The notes under the pieces were generated by a model. That model did not search any database. It saw nothing but the letters and a program-made list of their open reading frames with translations, and was not told the DNA's origin. Of a DNA stretch of 64,000 nt, positions 16,761-25,813 are shown piece by piece (positions within the stretch are counted from its first letter, which is position 1; every line of letters begins with the position of its first letter). The translations under genes and the position numbers were made by a program. The stretch is from Streptomyces harbinensis (GTDB lineage Bacteria; Actinomycetota; Actinomycetes; Streptomycetales; Streptomycetaceae). The stretch is from the NCBI RefSeq assembly GCF_900116145.1, contig NZ_FPAB01000003.1:62001-126000 (forward strand), written 5' to 3'.

Positions 16761-17252
16761 ATGAGCGCCGAGCCCCCTGCCCGTACCCCTGCCCGCACCC
16801 CCGTCCGTACCGCAGCCGTGCCCGTCTCCGCGATCCTCGCGCTGCGCGCCGAGGTGCTGCGCCCGGGGTTGCCGGTGGCGAGCGCGGAGTTCGCCGAGGA
16901 CGCGCGGCCGGGCACCGTCCACCTGGCCGCGTACGCCGGGGAGACGGGCACGGAGGTGCTCGGCTGCATCACCCTGTTCGCCGATCCGCTGCCCGGGGAC
17001 GGCACCGCCCACCGCTTCCGCGGCATGGCCACCGCCCCCGCCGTGCGCGGCCGGGGGTACGGCGCGGCCCTGCTGGCGGCGGCCGAGGCGGAGGCGGCGG
17101 CGCGCGGGGCGCGGACGCTGTGGTGCAACGGCCGCACCGGCGCCCGCGGCTTCTACGAGCGGCACGGGTACACGGTGCTCGGCGAGGAGTTCGTCATCGA
17201 GGGCGTCGGCCCGCACTACGTCTTCACCCGGCGGCTGCCTCCCCGGGCATAA
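16761..17252 (+). CDS. GNAT family N-acetyltransferase
   Basis: A 163-residue GNAT protein. The acetyl-CoA pyrophosphate loop is RGMATAPAVRGRGYGAALL near residue 90-108 (R/Q-x-x-G-x-G/A), and the C-terminal acceptor half carries LWCNGRTGARGFYERHGYTVLG, a pattern shared with small-molecule and amino acid N-acetyltransferases. The substrate is unknown. A GTG nine bases upstream is an alternative start, but the ATG agrees with the -10 spacing. It follows the Acg-like gene and precedes poxB on the same strand. Confidence 0.8.
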   Translation: MSAEPPARTPARTPVRTAAVPVSAILALRAEVLRPGLPVASAEFAEDARPGTVHLAAYAGETGTEVLGCITLFADPLPGDGTAHRFRGMATAPAVRGRGYGAALLAAAEAEAAARGARTLWCNGRTGARGFYERHGYTVLGEEFVIEGVGPHYVFTRRLPPRA

Positions 17253-17294
17253 CACCCCAAATGCGGTTACGTTGCTCGTGGAGGTGCATGAGCG

Positions 17295-19043
17295 ATGGCC
17301 AAGCAGACCGTGGCGGAGCAGTTCGTCGACACCCTGGTGCGCAGCGGGGTGCGCCGCCTGTACGGCGTCGTCGGGGACAGTCTCAACCCCGTCGTCGACG
17401 CCATCCGGCGCAACCGTTCCATCGACTGGATCCAGGTCAGGCACGAGGAGACCGCGGCCTTCGCCGCCGGCGCCGAGGCCCAGATCGCCGGCCGGCTCGC
17501 CGCCTGCGCCGGCTCCTGCGGCCCGGGCAATCTGCACCTCATCAACGGCCTGTACGACGCGCACCGCTCCATGGCCCCGGTGCTCGCCCTCGCCTCCCAC
17601 ATCCCCTCCAGCGAGATCGGCACCGGCTACTTCCAGGAGACCCACCCGGACCAGCTGTTCCGCGAGTGCAGCCACTACTGCGAGCTGATCTCCAACCGGC
17701 GGCAGATGCCCCGCGTCCTCCAGACGGCCGTCCAGCACGCGGTCGGCCGGGGCGGCGTCAGCGTGATCGCGCTGCCCGGGGACATCGCCGGCGAGCAGGT
17801 CGCCGACCGCCCCGAGGAACACGCCCTGGTCACCAGCCGCCCCAGCGTCCGCCCGGCGGACAGCCAGATCGAGGAACTGGCGCGGATGGTGGACGAGGCC
17901 GACCGGGTCACCCTGTTCTGCGGCAGCGGCACGGCGGGGGCGCACGCCGAGGTGATGCGCTTCGCCGAACGCGTCAAGGCGCCGGTGGGCCACGCGCTGC
18001 GCGGCAAGGAGTGGATCCAGTACGACAACCCGTACGACGTCGGCATGAGCGGCCTGCTGGGCTACGGCGCGGCGTACGAGGCCACCCACGAGTGCGATCT
18101 GCTGCTCCTGCTGGGGACGGACTTCCCGTACAACGCGTTCCTGCCGGACGGCACCCGGGTGAAGATCGCGCAGGTGGACGTCCGCCCCGAACACCTGGGC
18201 CGGCGCTCCACGCTCGACCTCGCGGTGTGGGGCGATGTCAAGGAGACGCTGGACTGCTTGACGCCGAAGGTCCGCGCCAAGACCGACCGCCGCTTCCTGG
18301 ACCGGATGCTGAAGAAGCACGCCGAGGCGCTGGAGGGCGTGGTCAGCGCCTACACCCGGAAGGTGGAGAAGCACGTCCCGATCCACCCGGAGTACGTGGC
18401 CTCGGTGCTGGACGAGGAGGCGGCGGACGACGCGGTGTTCACGGTGGACACCGGCATGTGCAACGTGTGGGCGGCCCGCTACCTCACCCCGAACGGGCGG
18501 CGGCGGGTGATCGGCTCCTTCAGCCACGGCTCGATGGCCAACGCCCTGCCGCAGGCGATCGGCGCCCAGTTCACCGACCGGCGGCGGCAGGTGATCTCGA
18601 TGTCGGGGGACGGCGGGTTCACGATGCTGATGGGGGACTTCCTCACCCTGGTGCAGTACGACCTGCCGGTGAAGGTGGTGCTGTTCAACAACTCGACGCT
18701 GGGCATGGTGGAGCTGGAGATGCTGGTGGCGGGCCTGCCCGCGTACGGCACCGGCAACCGGAACCCCGACTTCGCGGCCATCGCGGAGGCGGCCGGGGTG
18801 CGCGCGCAGCGGGTGGAGAAGCCGAAGGACCTGCGCGGCGCGCTGCGGTCGGCGTTCCGGCACAAGGGCCCGGCGCTGGTGGACGTGGTCACCGACCCGC
18901 ACGCGCTGTCCATCCCGCCGAAGATCAAGGCCGAGATGGTGACGGGTTTCGCCCTGTCGGCGAGCAAGATGGTCCTGGACGGCGGCGTCGGCAAGATGGT
19001 GCAGATGGCCCGCTCGAACCTCCGCAATATCCCGCGCCCGTAA
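17295..19043 (+). CDS. poxB: Pyruvate dehydrogenase (quinone) / pyruvate oxidase PoxB
   Basis: A 582-residue thiamine diphosphate flavoenzyme converting pyruvate to acetate and CO2 with electrons to quinone at the membrane. N-terminal ThDP domain: YGVVGDSLNPVVDAIRR and the catalytic Glu in QVRHEETAAFAAGAEA. The middle FAD domain holds LLGTDFPYNAFLPDG. The C-terminal ThDP motif runs from GDGGFTM to VLFNNSTLGM. Length is close to E. coli PoxB (572). The C-terminal tail after LDGGVG could act as the lipid-binding helix. The related acetolactate synthase family differs at the KEWIQYDNPYDVGMSGLLGY segment, which favours PoxB. Confidence 0.9.
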   Translation: MAKQTVAEQFVDTLVRSGVRRLYGVVGDSLNPVVDAIRRNRSIDWIQVRHEETAAFAAGAEAQIAGRLAACAGSCGPGNLHLINGLYDAHRSMAPVLALASHIPSSEIGTGYFQETHPDQLFRECSHYCELISNRRQMPRVLQTAVQHAVGRGGVSVIALPGDIAGEQVADRPEEHALVTSRPSVRPADSQIEELARMVDEADRVTLFCGSGTAGAHAEVMRFAERVKAPVGHALRGKEWIQYDNPYDVGMSGLLGYGAAYEATHECDLLLLLGTDFPYNAFLPDGTRVKIAQVDVRPEHLGRRSTLDLAVWGDVKETLDCLTPKVRAKTDRRFLDRMLKKHAEALEGVVSAYTRKVEKHVPIHPEYVASVLDEEAADDAVFTVDTGMCNVWAARYLTPNGRRRVIGSFSHGSMANALPQAIGAQFTDRRRQVISMSGDGGFTMLMGDFLTLVQYDLPVKVVLFNNSTLGMVELEMLVAGLPAYGTGNRNPDFAAIAEAAGVRAQRVEKPKDLRGALRSAFRHKGPALVDVVTDPHALSIPPKIKAEMVTGFALSASKMVLDGGVGKMVQMARSNLRNIPRP

Positions 19044-19165
19044 ACCCGAGTCCCTTCGTTCGCTCTTTCGAATGGCTTTATGGTGATGAGAGTGATGGGA
19101 TGATCAGCCGCACCTAGAGTCTGGGAGGGCAGGGCGTGCGTGAGTCAGAGCGAGGGAGGTTCCTG

Positions 19166-19774
19166 GTGACCACCGTGCTGGAACGACCGGTTACGGCAGA
19201 TCATTTTGCCCCGGGGGAGTTCGAGGATCTGCTCCAGATCGCACTGGACCTGGATACGCCGGACGGCTTCAAAGCCGAGATCATCGAGGGGGCCATCGTT
19301 GTGTCGCCGTTCCAAAGTCCCTACTACCGACGGCCCATGAAGCGGCTGCGGGAGGACCTGGAAGCCCATTGTCCCGCTGGGCACGAGGCGGACACCTCCC
19401 CTTTCCTTTTCGCCTTTCCCAAAGCCACGCGCGCCTACGCTCCGGATCTTTATGTCGCCGACGTGGAATCCTTCGAACAGCTGCGAGGGCCGGTCAACGG
19501 GGCCGCGCTTTCTCTCGTCGCCGAGTTCACCTCGCCCTCCACCCGGGCCGCCGACGTCAAGGACAAGCTCGCCGTGTACGGCCGCCATGTTCCGGTGTAT
19601 CTGCTGCTCGACATGCAGGACGAGGAAGCCACCGTGTTCTGGGAGGTTTCGCCGAACGGTTACCGCGCGTACCGGAGTGTTTCCTTCGGGCAGTCGCTGA
19701 GGATTCCCGAGCCCTTCGGCTTCGACCTCGACACCTCGGGCTTCGGGCGGCCGGAGGAAGCCCCCAGCCGGTGA
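19166..19774 (+). CDS. Uma2 family (DUF820) putative restriction-like nuclease
   Basis: A 202-residue PD-(D/E)XK-fold protein of the Uma2/DUF820 family. Candidate active-site residues are an acidic residue in AEIIEGAIVV, Asp in APDLYVAD, Glu in LVAEFTSPS and Lys in DVKDKLAVYG. The start GTG at 19166 has GGGAGG six bases upstream; a GTG at 19136 in the same frame lacks one. Uma2 genes are abundant in Streptomyces and cyanobacteria with no proven substrate. The gene and its upstream region are visibly less GC-rich than neighbours, which is common for this family and may reflect transfer. It lies between poxB and dnaG. Confidence 0.8.
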   Translation: MTTVLERPVTADHFAPGEFEDLLQIALDLDTPDGFKAEIIEGAIVVSPFQSPYYRRPMKRLREDLEAHCPAGHEADTSPFLFAFPKATRAYAPDLYVADVESFEQLRGPVNGAALSLVAEFTSPSTRAADVKDKLAVYGRHVPVYLLLDMQDEEATVFWEVSPNGYRAYRSVSFGQSLRIPEPFGFDLDTSGFGRPEEAPSR

Positions 19775-19801
19775 GGCCGTGGCGCTGTCGGCGGCCGGTC
19801 G

Positions 19802-19807
19802 TAGACT
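19802..19807 (+). promoter_or_regulatory. -10 hexamer (TAGACT) of leaderless dnaG transcript
   Basis: TAGACT is followed by six bases and the GTG start of dnaG at 19814; no ribosome-binding sequence is visible. Confidence 0.5.
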
Positions 19808-19813
19808 CTCGGT

Positions 19814-21733
19814 GTGGCGGGCAGGATCAATGACGACGATGTGAAGGCGGTACGGGACGCGGTCCCGATTGACTCCGTCGTGTCCGAATACCTCCAGCTG
19901 CGCAGCGCCGGCGGGGGGAACCTGAAGGGCCTGTGCCCGTTCCACGACGAGAAGTCCCCGTCGTTCCAGGTGTCGCCCAGCAAGGGTCTCTTCCACTGCT
20001 TCGGCTGCCAGGAGGGCGGCGACAGCATCAGCTTCCTGATGAAGCTGGAGCACCTGACCTTCGCCGAGTCCGTCGAGCGGCTGGCCGCCCAGGCCGGGAT
20101 CACGCTCCGCTACGAGCAGGGCGGGTACAACACCCACCGGCAGCAGGGCGAGCGCACCCGGTTGCTGGAGGCGCACAAGGTGGCCGCCGCGTTCTTCGCC
20201 GAGCGGCTGGCCTCGCCGGAGGCGGAGATCGGGCGCCGGTTCCTCCAGGAGCGCGGGTTCGACGAGCAGGCGGCGGCGCACTTCGGGGTCGGGTACGCGC
20301 CCGGTGGCTGGGACCAGCTGGTGCGATATCTGCGCGGCCGGGGCTTCACCGACCGGGAACTGCTCACCTCCGGCATCGCCCAGGACGGCCGGCGCGGCCC
20401 GATCGACCGCTTCCGGGGCCGCCTGGTGTGGCCGATCCGCGACATCACCGGCGAGGTGGTCGGTTTCGGCGCCCGGCGGCTGCGCGAGGAGGACACCGGC
20501 CCGAAGTACCTCAACACCCCCGAAACCCCCATCTACCAGAAGTCCCGGGTGCTCTACGGCATCGATCTCGCCAAGCGCGACATCGCCAAGGACAACCGGG
20601 CCGTGGTCGTCGAGGGGTACACCGACGTCATGGCCTGCCATCTGGCGGGCATCACCACCGCCATCGCCACCTGCGGCACGGCCTTCGGCAGCGAGCACAT
20701 CAAGATCCTGCGCCGGGTGCTGATGGACGACAGCAGTTCCCACCGGGCGGGCGAGGTGGTCTTCACCTTCGACGGGGACGCGGCCGGGCAGAAGGCGGCG
20801 CTGCGCGCCTTCGACGAGGACCAGCGGTTCGCGGCCAGGACGTCGATCGCGATCTCGCCCGGCGGCATGGACCCGTGCGATCTGCGGCTGGCCCACGGCG
20901 ACACCGCCGTGGCGGAGATGATCGAAACCCGCTCACCGCTGTTCGAGTTCGCGCTCCGGTCGGTCATCGAGCGGCACAATCTGGACACGGCGGAGGGCCG
21001 TTCGGCGGCGCTTGAGCACGCCACCCCCATCGTCGCGCGGATGAAGGACTCCTCCATCCAGCACGAGTACGCGGTACGGCTCGCCGGCCTGGTCGGCATC
21101 CCGGACGAACGGTTCGTCGTCCAGCGGGTGGCCCAGCTCGCCCGCTGGGAGCGCGAGCGCAAGCAGCGGGGCGAGGCGCCGGGCGCCGGGCGCCGCAATG
21201 CCCCGGCACCGGCCCCCGCCCCGGCCGTCCCCGAACGGCGCGGCCCCGCCGTCGACCCCGGCAACCCGGCCCACCAGGTGGAACGCGAACTCCTCAAGCT
21301 CGCCCTCCAGTACCCGCACCTGGTGGCGCCCGCCTTCGACGCGTACGAGGAGAGCGAGTTCACCGCACCGCCCTACGCGGTGGTGCGGCGCGCCATCGCG
21401 GCGGCCGGCGGCGTCACCGACGCCGACGAGAGCCTGGTGACCCGGGTCCTGGACGCGGCACCCGACGACACGGTGCGCGTCCTCATCCGCGAGCTGACCG
21501 TGGAGGCGCCGCTGACCTCCCGCGCCCCCGACGAGCGGTACGCGGGGGAGCACCTGGTCCGGGTCCGGCTCGCCGCCGTCGAACAGCGCATGCGCGATCT
21601 GGAGATCGTCGCCCGCCGCATCGAGGCCCAGTCCGCGAACAGCCAGGCGGCCGGGGAACGGCAGCAGCTGTGGACGCTTCAGCAGTACCGCACCGCCTTG
21701 CAGGCACGGGGTCCGGCGGCGCTGTACGGCTGA
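19814..21733 (+). CDS. dnaG: DNA primase DnaG
   Basis: A 639-residue replicative primase. The N-terminal CHC2 zinc finger has CPFH and, 17 residues later, CFGC near residues 40-64. The RNA polymerase domain contains LQERGFDEQAAAHFGVGYAPGGWD. TOPRIM motifs are VVVEGYTDVMAC near residue 265 and FTFDGDAAGQKA near 315. A Pro/Ala linker near 460 leads to the C-terminal DnaB-binding helicase-interaction domain. Length and order are those of actinobacterial DnaG. The GTG start agrees with a leaderless promoter at 19802. A dnaG-sigma factor pair also occurs in other Streptomyces. Confidence 0.97.
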   Translation: MAGRINDDDVKAVRDAVPIDSVVSEYLQLRSAGGGNLKGLCPFHDEKSPSFQVSPSKGLFHCFGCQEGGDSISFLMKLEHLTFAESVERLAAQAGITLRYEQGGYNTHRQQGERTRLLEAHKVAAAFFAERLASPEAEIGRRFLQERGFDEQAAAHFGVGYAPGGWDQLVRYLRGRGFTDRELLTSGIAQDGRRGPIDRFRGRLVWPIRDITGEVVGFGARRLREEDTGPKYLNTPETPIYQKSRVLYGIDLAKRDIAKDNRAVVVEGYTDVMACHLAGITTAIATCGTAFGSEHIKILRRVLMDDSSSHRAGEVVFTFDGDAAGQKAALRAFDEDQRFAARTSIAISPGGMDPCDLRLAHGDTAVAEMIETRSPLFEFALRSVIERHNLDTAEGRSAALEHATPIVARMKDSSIQHEYAVRLAGLVGIPDERFVVQRVAQLARWERERKQRGEAPGAGRRNAPAPAPAPAVPERRGPAVDPGNPAHQVERELLKLALQYPHLVAPAFDAYEESEFTAPPYAVVRRAIAAAGGVTDADESLVTRVLDAAPDDTVRVLIRELTVEAPLTSRAPDERYAGEHLVRVRLAAVEQRMRDLEIVARRIEAQSANSQAAGERQQLWTLQQYRTALQARGPAALYG

Positions 21734-21888
21734 CCGGATGCCACCCACCCGGGAACGTGAACCCCGTGTAACAGCGGGGTAATTGGGCATAGCACACGAG
21801 GAGCCGCCAGCACAAAAAATGGACGCATGCCTCTCGTGACCGGGTAGCCCCCCACTCCCACCGGTCGCGACCACCGTGGAGGTCGCCC

Positions 21889-22896
21889 GTGTCGCCCGTG
21901 CAGAGCCAGATCCTCGACGCCCCGGCACCGGCCGTTCCGGTGCTGAAGCCATCCCCGCCCACCACGGCCGCGGGCGCCTCGGCGGACCTCTTCCGCCAGT
22001 ACCTGCGGGAGATCGGCCGCATCCCGCTGCTGACGGCGGCCGAGGAAGTGGAACTGGCCCGCCGCATCGAGGCGGGCCTTTTCGCCGAGGAGCGGCTGGC
22101 AGCAGCGGCGGACGCCGGGGAACCGTGGGACCCCCAGCTCGCGCTCGACCTCGACCAGCTGGTGGTCCGCGGGCGCCGGGCCAAGCGGCAGCTCATCGAA
22201 GCGAACCTGCGGCTGGTCGTCTCGGTGGCGAAACGGTACATCGGGCGCGGCCTGACCATGCTCGACCTGGTGCAGGAGGGCAACCTCGGGCTGATCCGGG
22301 CGGTGGAGAAGTTCGACTACGCCCGTGGCTTCAAGTTCTCGACGTACGCCACGTGGTGGATCCGCCAGGCGATGTCACGGGCGATCGCGGACCAGGCCCG
22401 GACGATACGGGTCCCGGTGCACGTGGTCGAGCTGATCAACCGCGTGGTGCGGGTCCAGCGCCGGGTCCTCCAGGAACGCGGGTACGAGCCGTCCCCGGCC
22501 GAGGTCGGCATGCTGCTGGGCCTGACGGCGGCCCGCGTCACCGAGATCCTGCGGCTCGCGCAGGACCCCATCTCCCTCCAGTCCCCGGTGGGCGAGGAGG
22601 ACGACGTCAACCTCGGCGACCTCATCGAGGACGTGGACATCCCCTCACCGGCCGAATCGGCCGCGTTCCTGCTGCTGCGGGAGCAACTGGAGGCGGTGCT
22701 GTCCACGCTCGGCGACCGTGAACGGCGCGTGGTGGAACTGCGGTACGGCCTCACCGACGGCCGCCCCCGCACCCTGGAGGAGATCGGCCGGCTGTTCGGC
22801 GTCACCCGGGAACGCATCCGCCAGATCGAACACAAGACGCTGGGCAAGCTGCGGGACCACGCGTACGCGAACCAGCTGCGCGGCTACCTGGACTGA
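21889..22896 (+). CDS. hrdA: Principal-type RNA polymerase sigma factor (HrdA-like)
   Basis: A 335-residue sigma-70 group 1/2 factor. Region 1.2: [21 protein letters not shown] near residue 33. Region 2: [18 protein letters not shown], then the core-binding and -10 recognition helix [17 protein letters not shown]. Region 3 follows, and region 4.2 is [22 protein letters not shown] near residue 300. It is too short for HrdB, which has a long acidic N-terminus. The position downstream of dnaG suggests HrdA rather than HrdC or HrdD, but that symbol rests on context. The GTG start has GGAGG 6 nt upstream. Upstream 155 bp include an A-rich run at about 21814. Confidence 0.85.
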   Translation: MSPVQSQILDAPAPAVPVLKPSPPTTAAGASADLFRQYLREIGRIPLLTAAEEVELARRIEAGLFAEERLAAAADAGEPWDPQLALDLDQLVVRGRRAKRQLIEANLRLVVSVAKRYIGRGLTMLDLVQEGNLGLIRAVEKFDYARGFKFSTYATWWIRQAMSRAIADQARTIRVPVHVVELINRVVRVQRRVLQERGYEPSPAEVGMLLGLTAARVTEILRLAQDPISLQSPVGEEDDVNLGDLIEDVDIPSPAESAAFLLLREQLEAVLSTLGDRERRVVELRYGLTDGRPRTLEEIGRLFGVTRERIRQIEHKTLGKLRDHAYANQLRGYLD

Positions 22897-22932
22897 GCGC
22901 CGCCGGGTGCGGCGAGGTGCGGCGGGGCCGGG

Positions 22933-24009
22933 TCACGGGCGGCGCGGCTGCGCCGGGCCGCCGAGCCCCCGGAGCAGATAGGCGCGGTCGACCGGCGGAA
23001 CGCCGTGCGCGGGCGCGCTGCGCAGATAGCTGCGCCGGTGGACCCCGTACGGCGTGAACGCCGCCACCGCCTCCAGCACCCGGCGCTCGGCCGCACTGGG
23101 CTCGCCGACCGGCGGCGCGGTGAGGACGAACCGGACCCCGAGGTGGTCGCCCAGCGCGTCGTACAGCGTCTGGAGCGGGGTCTCCTCGGGATGGGTGATG
23201 TGCCGGGTGAGCGGCCGGCCCGGCTCCGGGTCGGCCGCCGCGCCCGCGTCGAGCATCATCCGGGCGGCGGTGTCCACCGGCAGCATGTTCTGCCGGCAGT
23301 CCGGCCGCCCCGGCAACCGCACCACGGCCGGGGGCTGCGCGGCGTTCCGCAGCGTGCGCCCGTACGCGGCGGCCATGTCGAGCAGGGTGTGCCCCGGCGC
23401 ACCGGCGGCGGGCGGCCGGTCGGTGACCAGCAGGCTGGGCCGGTGGATGACGACCCGGGCCCGGTGCCGGGCGGCCCAGTCGTGCACGTGGCGTTCGGCC
23501 TCGTACTTGGACTGCTCGTAGAAGTTCACGAAGCCGTGGGAGCCGTCGAGATCGCTCTCGGCGATCGTGCCGGTGTGCCGTTTCCCGGCGACGAACGCGG
23601 TACTGACGTGATGGACCGGCGTCCCGGCGGGCGCGGCGGCGGCGAACTGGAGGAGATGCCGGGTGCCGGTGAGGTTGGTGCTGTTCGCGGACCGCTGCGA
23701 CGCCGCGAGCCCGACATGCCCGGCAACATGCCAGATACTGTCCGCCGCCTGGGCCAGCGCGGTGAACTCTCGCCCCGGTAACCCGAGATCGGCCCGGCCC
23801 AGATCGACCTCCACACCCCGGACGCGCTGCCGCGCCGCCTCGACAAGAGGCGCGGGCGCCCCGAGCGCCCGTAACGCCCCCGCCACCCGCTCCCCGGCCG
23901 GCGCCCGCCCACCCCGCACGAGCGCGGTGACGGACTGCCCGCGCTCCAGCATCAGCCCCACGAGCCGCACCCCGAGAAACCCGGTCGCACCGGTCATGAC
24001 GACGGTCAT
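22933..24009 (-). CDS. Thioester-reductase/male-sterility type SDR
   Basis: A 358-residue extended SDR of the NAD_binding_4 (fatty acyl reductase, thioester reductase) group. The nucleotide motif TGATGFLGVRL is at residue 7, IWHVAGHVGL and the NLTGTRHLLQFA segment are typical, the active-site Tyr and Lys are in FYEQSKYEAE near residue 190, and HRPSLLV follows. Such proteins reduce thioesters or oxidise sterol-like alcohols; without an adjacent carrier domain the substrate is open. The ATG at 24009 has GGAGGCAGCG upstream. It is convergent with the sigma factor gene and lies head-on to the CRISPR remnant. Confidence 0.75.
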   Translation of the reverse strand: MTVVMTGATGFLGVRLVGLMLERGQSVTALVRGGRAPAGERVAGALRALGAPAPLVEAARQRVRGVEVDLGRADLGLPGREFTALAQAADSIWHVAGHVGLAASQRSANSTNLTGTRHLLQFAAAAPAGTPVHHVSTAFVAGKRHTGTIAESDLDGSHGFVNFYEQSKYEAERHVHDWAARHRARVVIHRPSLLVTDRPPAAGAPGHTLLDMAAAYGRTLRNAAQPPAVVRLPGRPDCRQNMLPVDTAARMMLDAGAAADPEPGRPLTRHITHPEETPLQTLYDALGDHLGVRFVLTAPPVGEPSAAERRVLEAVAAFTPYGVHRRSYLRSAPAHGVPPVDRAYLLRGLGGPAQPRRP

Positions 24010-24214
24010 CGCTGCCTCCTGGGACCACGGCCGTACGGTGACAAACGCCTCCACAGTAGGCACAACGGGGGCAAGGACAACAGACCGCTTGACGAGCAAC
24101 AGGGCTTGCCGCCCGGGCAACCGGCCGGACCTGCCCGACCCGAGAGCGGGGTGGGAGCCGGGTAAAGTAAGCAAAACCCACCTGCCCCGGCCCTGAACGT
24201 GCAGGTCAAGAACT

Positions 24215-24304
24215 GTGCTCCCCGCACACGCGGGGATGGTCCCACCTCGGCAGCCGGCTCCACCCGGTCACCGGCGTGCTCCCCGCACACGCGGGGATGG
24301 TCCC
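24215..24304 (+). CRISPR. Minimal type I-E CRISPR array: two identical 29-nt repeats, one 32-nt spacer
   Basis: Repeats at 24215-24243 and 24276-24304 are identical over 29 nt. They begin GTGCTCCCCGC, end GCGGGGATGGTCCC and contain the TCCCCGC/GCGGGGA stem around ACAC typical of type I-E repeats in actinobacteria. The spacer at 24244-24275 is 32 nt, the I-E standard length. The 5' flank contains a less GC-rich tract (AAGTAAGCAAAACCC at about 24163-24178) that could be a leader remnant. No cas gene is present within 24 kb on either side in this window. The last base of repeat 2 is also the last base of the stop codon of the FGGY kinase on the other strand. Confidence 0.85.
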
Positions 24305-25746
24305 TACCCCTCCCCGTGCGTGGATTCCCGCACCGCTGCGAATTGGTGGCGGATGCCCGTGCCTGTTGCCAGGGCTTCGTCCGTGGGGTGGTACGTCTCG
24401 CCCGCCGGTTCGGGCCATTTGGGTGGGGTGTCGGGGGACAGCGTGCCCTGGTCCACGCCCAGGGACCAGGCTGCCTGGCGGGCCGCGCCCAGGGCGGTGT
24501 ACGTGGCGGGGGCGGGGATGACGACCGAGGCGCCGAGCAGGGAGGGGGCCAGGTCGCGGACGGCGGGGAGGTCGGCCGCCGCGCCGAGGAGGAAGACGCG
24601 GTCGATGCGGACGCCGCTGCGGCGCAGGACGTCCGCCGCGTCCGCCAGGCCGCACAGCATGCCCTCGAAGGCCGCGCGGGCGAGGTGTTCGGGTTTCATG
24701 CTCTCCCGGCGCAGGCCCGTCAGGGTGCCCGCCGCGTGGGGGAGTGCGGGGACGCGTTCGCCGGCGAGGTAGGGGAGGAAGACCAGGCCGTGGGCGCCGG
24801 GTGTGGAGCGCAGGGCGAGGTCGGAGAGGGCCGGCAGGTCGCAGCCGAGGAGTTCGGCCGTGCCGCGCAGGACCCGGACCGCGTTGAGGGTGCGGACCAC
24901 CGGCAGGTGGTGGCCGGTGGCGTCCGCGTACGCGGTGACGCTGCCGGTGGCGTCCGGGGGCAGTGCCGCTCCGTGGACCGCGCACACCGAGCCGGAGGCG
25001 CCGAGTGAGATGACCGCGTCGCCGGGGCCGACGCCGAGGCCGAAGGCCGCCGCCATGGTTTCCCCGGTGCCGGCGGAGATCAGCTGGCCCTCGGGGGTGC
25101 GGCCCGCCGGCTGGGCGGGGGCGAGGACTTCGGGGAGGGCGACGGCGTGGCCGAGGGCGAGTTCGACGAGTTCGGGGCGCCAGGCGCCGCCGAGCGGTGA
25201 CCAGTAGCCGGTGCTGGAGGCGCCGCCCCGGTCAGTGGCCATCCGGGCGGGGCGGCCGAGGAGTTGCCACACCAGCCAGTCCTGGGCGAGCGCCACTCCG
25301 GCGACCCGGCGGGCGGCCTCGGGGTTCTCGCGGGCGAGCCGGCGCAGCCGGGCCACCGGGGCTCCGCCCTGCGGGACGGAGCCGACCGCGCGGCTCCAGG
25401 CGTCGGGGCCGCCGAGCGCGTCGACCAGTTCGCGCGCCGCGGTGTCCAGGGCGGCGGCCCGGCCGCGGTCCTCGGCGCCGACCGGCGGGGAGGCGGCGCG
25501 TACGGGGGCGCCGGTTTCGTCGAGTGCGACGACGGCGTGCGCCTGGGCGGCGACGCCGATGGCGGAGACGTCCTCCAGGACGCCGCCGCCGGCGGCGTCC
25601 CCGAGGGACAGCAGCCACGCCTCGGGGGTGGCTTCGGCGGCCGGGTGGTCGGCGTGTCCGTGCCGTACCACCTGGCCCGTATCGGCATCACAGACCACGA
25701 TGCGGGTGTAAACGGATGAGCTGTCCAGACCGGCGACAATCCCCAT
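24304..25746 (-). CDS. FGGY-family carbohydrate kinase (xylulokinase-like)
   Basis: A 480-residue sugar kinase with the N-terminal ATPase motif GIVAGLDSSSVYTRIVV, a central AQDWLVWQLLGRPARMATDRGGASSTGYW segment typical of xylulokinases, and the C-terminal phosphate-binding region VISLGASGSVCAV followed by VFLLGAAADLPAVRDL. Length fits XylB (about 480-500). Next to DeoR, GntP and tetronate genes its substrate may be a pentulose or a related acid-sugar intermediate rather than D-xylulose. It is divergent from nothing nearby and lies 67 bp downstream of the DeoR stop codon on the same strand, so it may be the last gene of that operon. Confidence 0.8.
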   Translation of the reverse strand: MGIVAGLDSSSVYTRIVVCDADTGQVVRHGHADHPAAEATPEAWLLSLGDAAGGGVLEDVSAIGVAAQAHAVVALDETGAPVRAASPPVGAEDRGRAAALDTAARELVDALGGPDAWSRAVGSVPQGGAPVARLRRLARENPEAARRVAGVALAQDWLVWQLLGRPARMATDRGGASSTGYWSPLGGAWRPELVELALGHAVALPEVLAPAQPAGRTPEGQLISAGTGETMAAAFGLGVGPGDAVISLGASGSVCAVHGAALPPDATGSVTAYADATGHHLPVVRTLNAVRVLRGTAELLGCDLPALSDLALRSTPGAHGLVFLPYLAGERVPALPHAAGTLTGLRRESMKPEHLARAAFEGMLCGLADAADVLRRSGVRIDRVFLLGAAADLPAVRDLAPSLLGASVVIPAPATYTALGAARQAAWSLGVDQGTLSPDTPPKWPEPAGETYHPTDEALATGTGIRHQFAAVRESTHGEG

Positions 25747-25813
25747 GGGGCAGATGATGCCCTACCGCACCGGACATCCGCCCCCGGCGATCAGTGTTGT
25801 GACAGTCCGCTCA

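Noticed and set aside
17295..19043. Acetolactate synthase as the identity of the ThDP enzyme
   Set aside because: Single subunit length, the quinone-type C-terminal tail and PoxB-like segments fit better, and no small subunit gene follows.
24199..25008. Plus-strand frames running through the CRISPR repeats
   Set aside because: Repeats and spacer match type I-E geometry, and these frames have no protein similarity.
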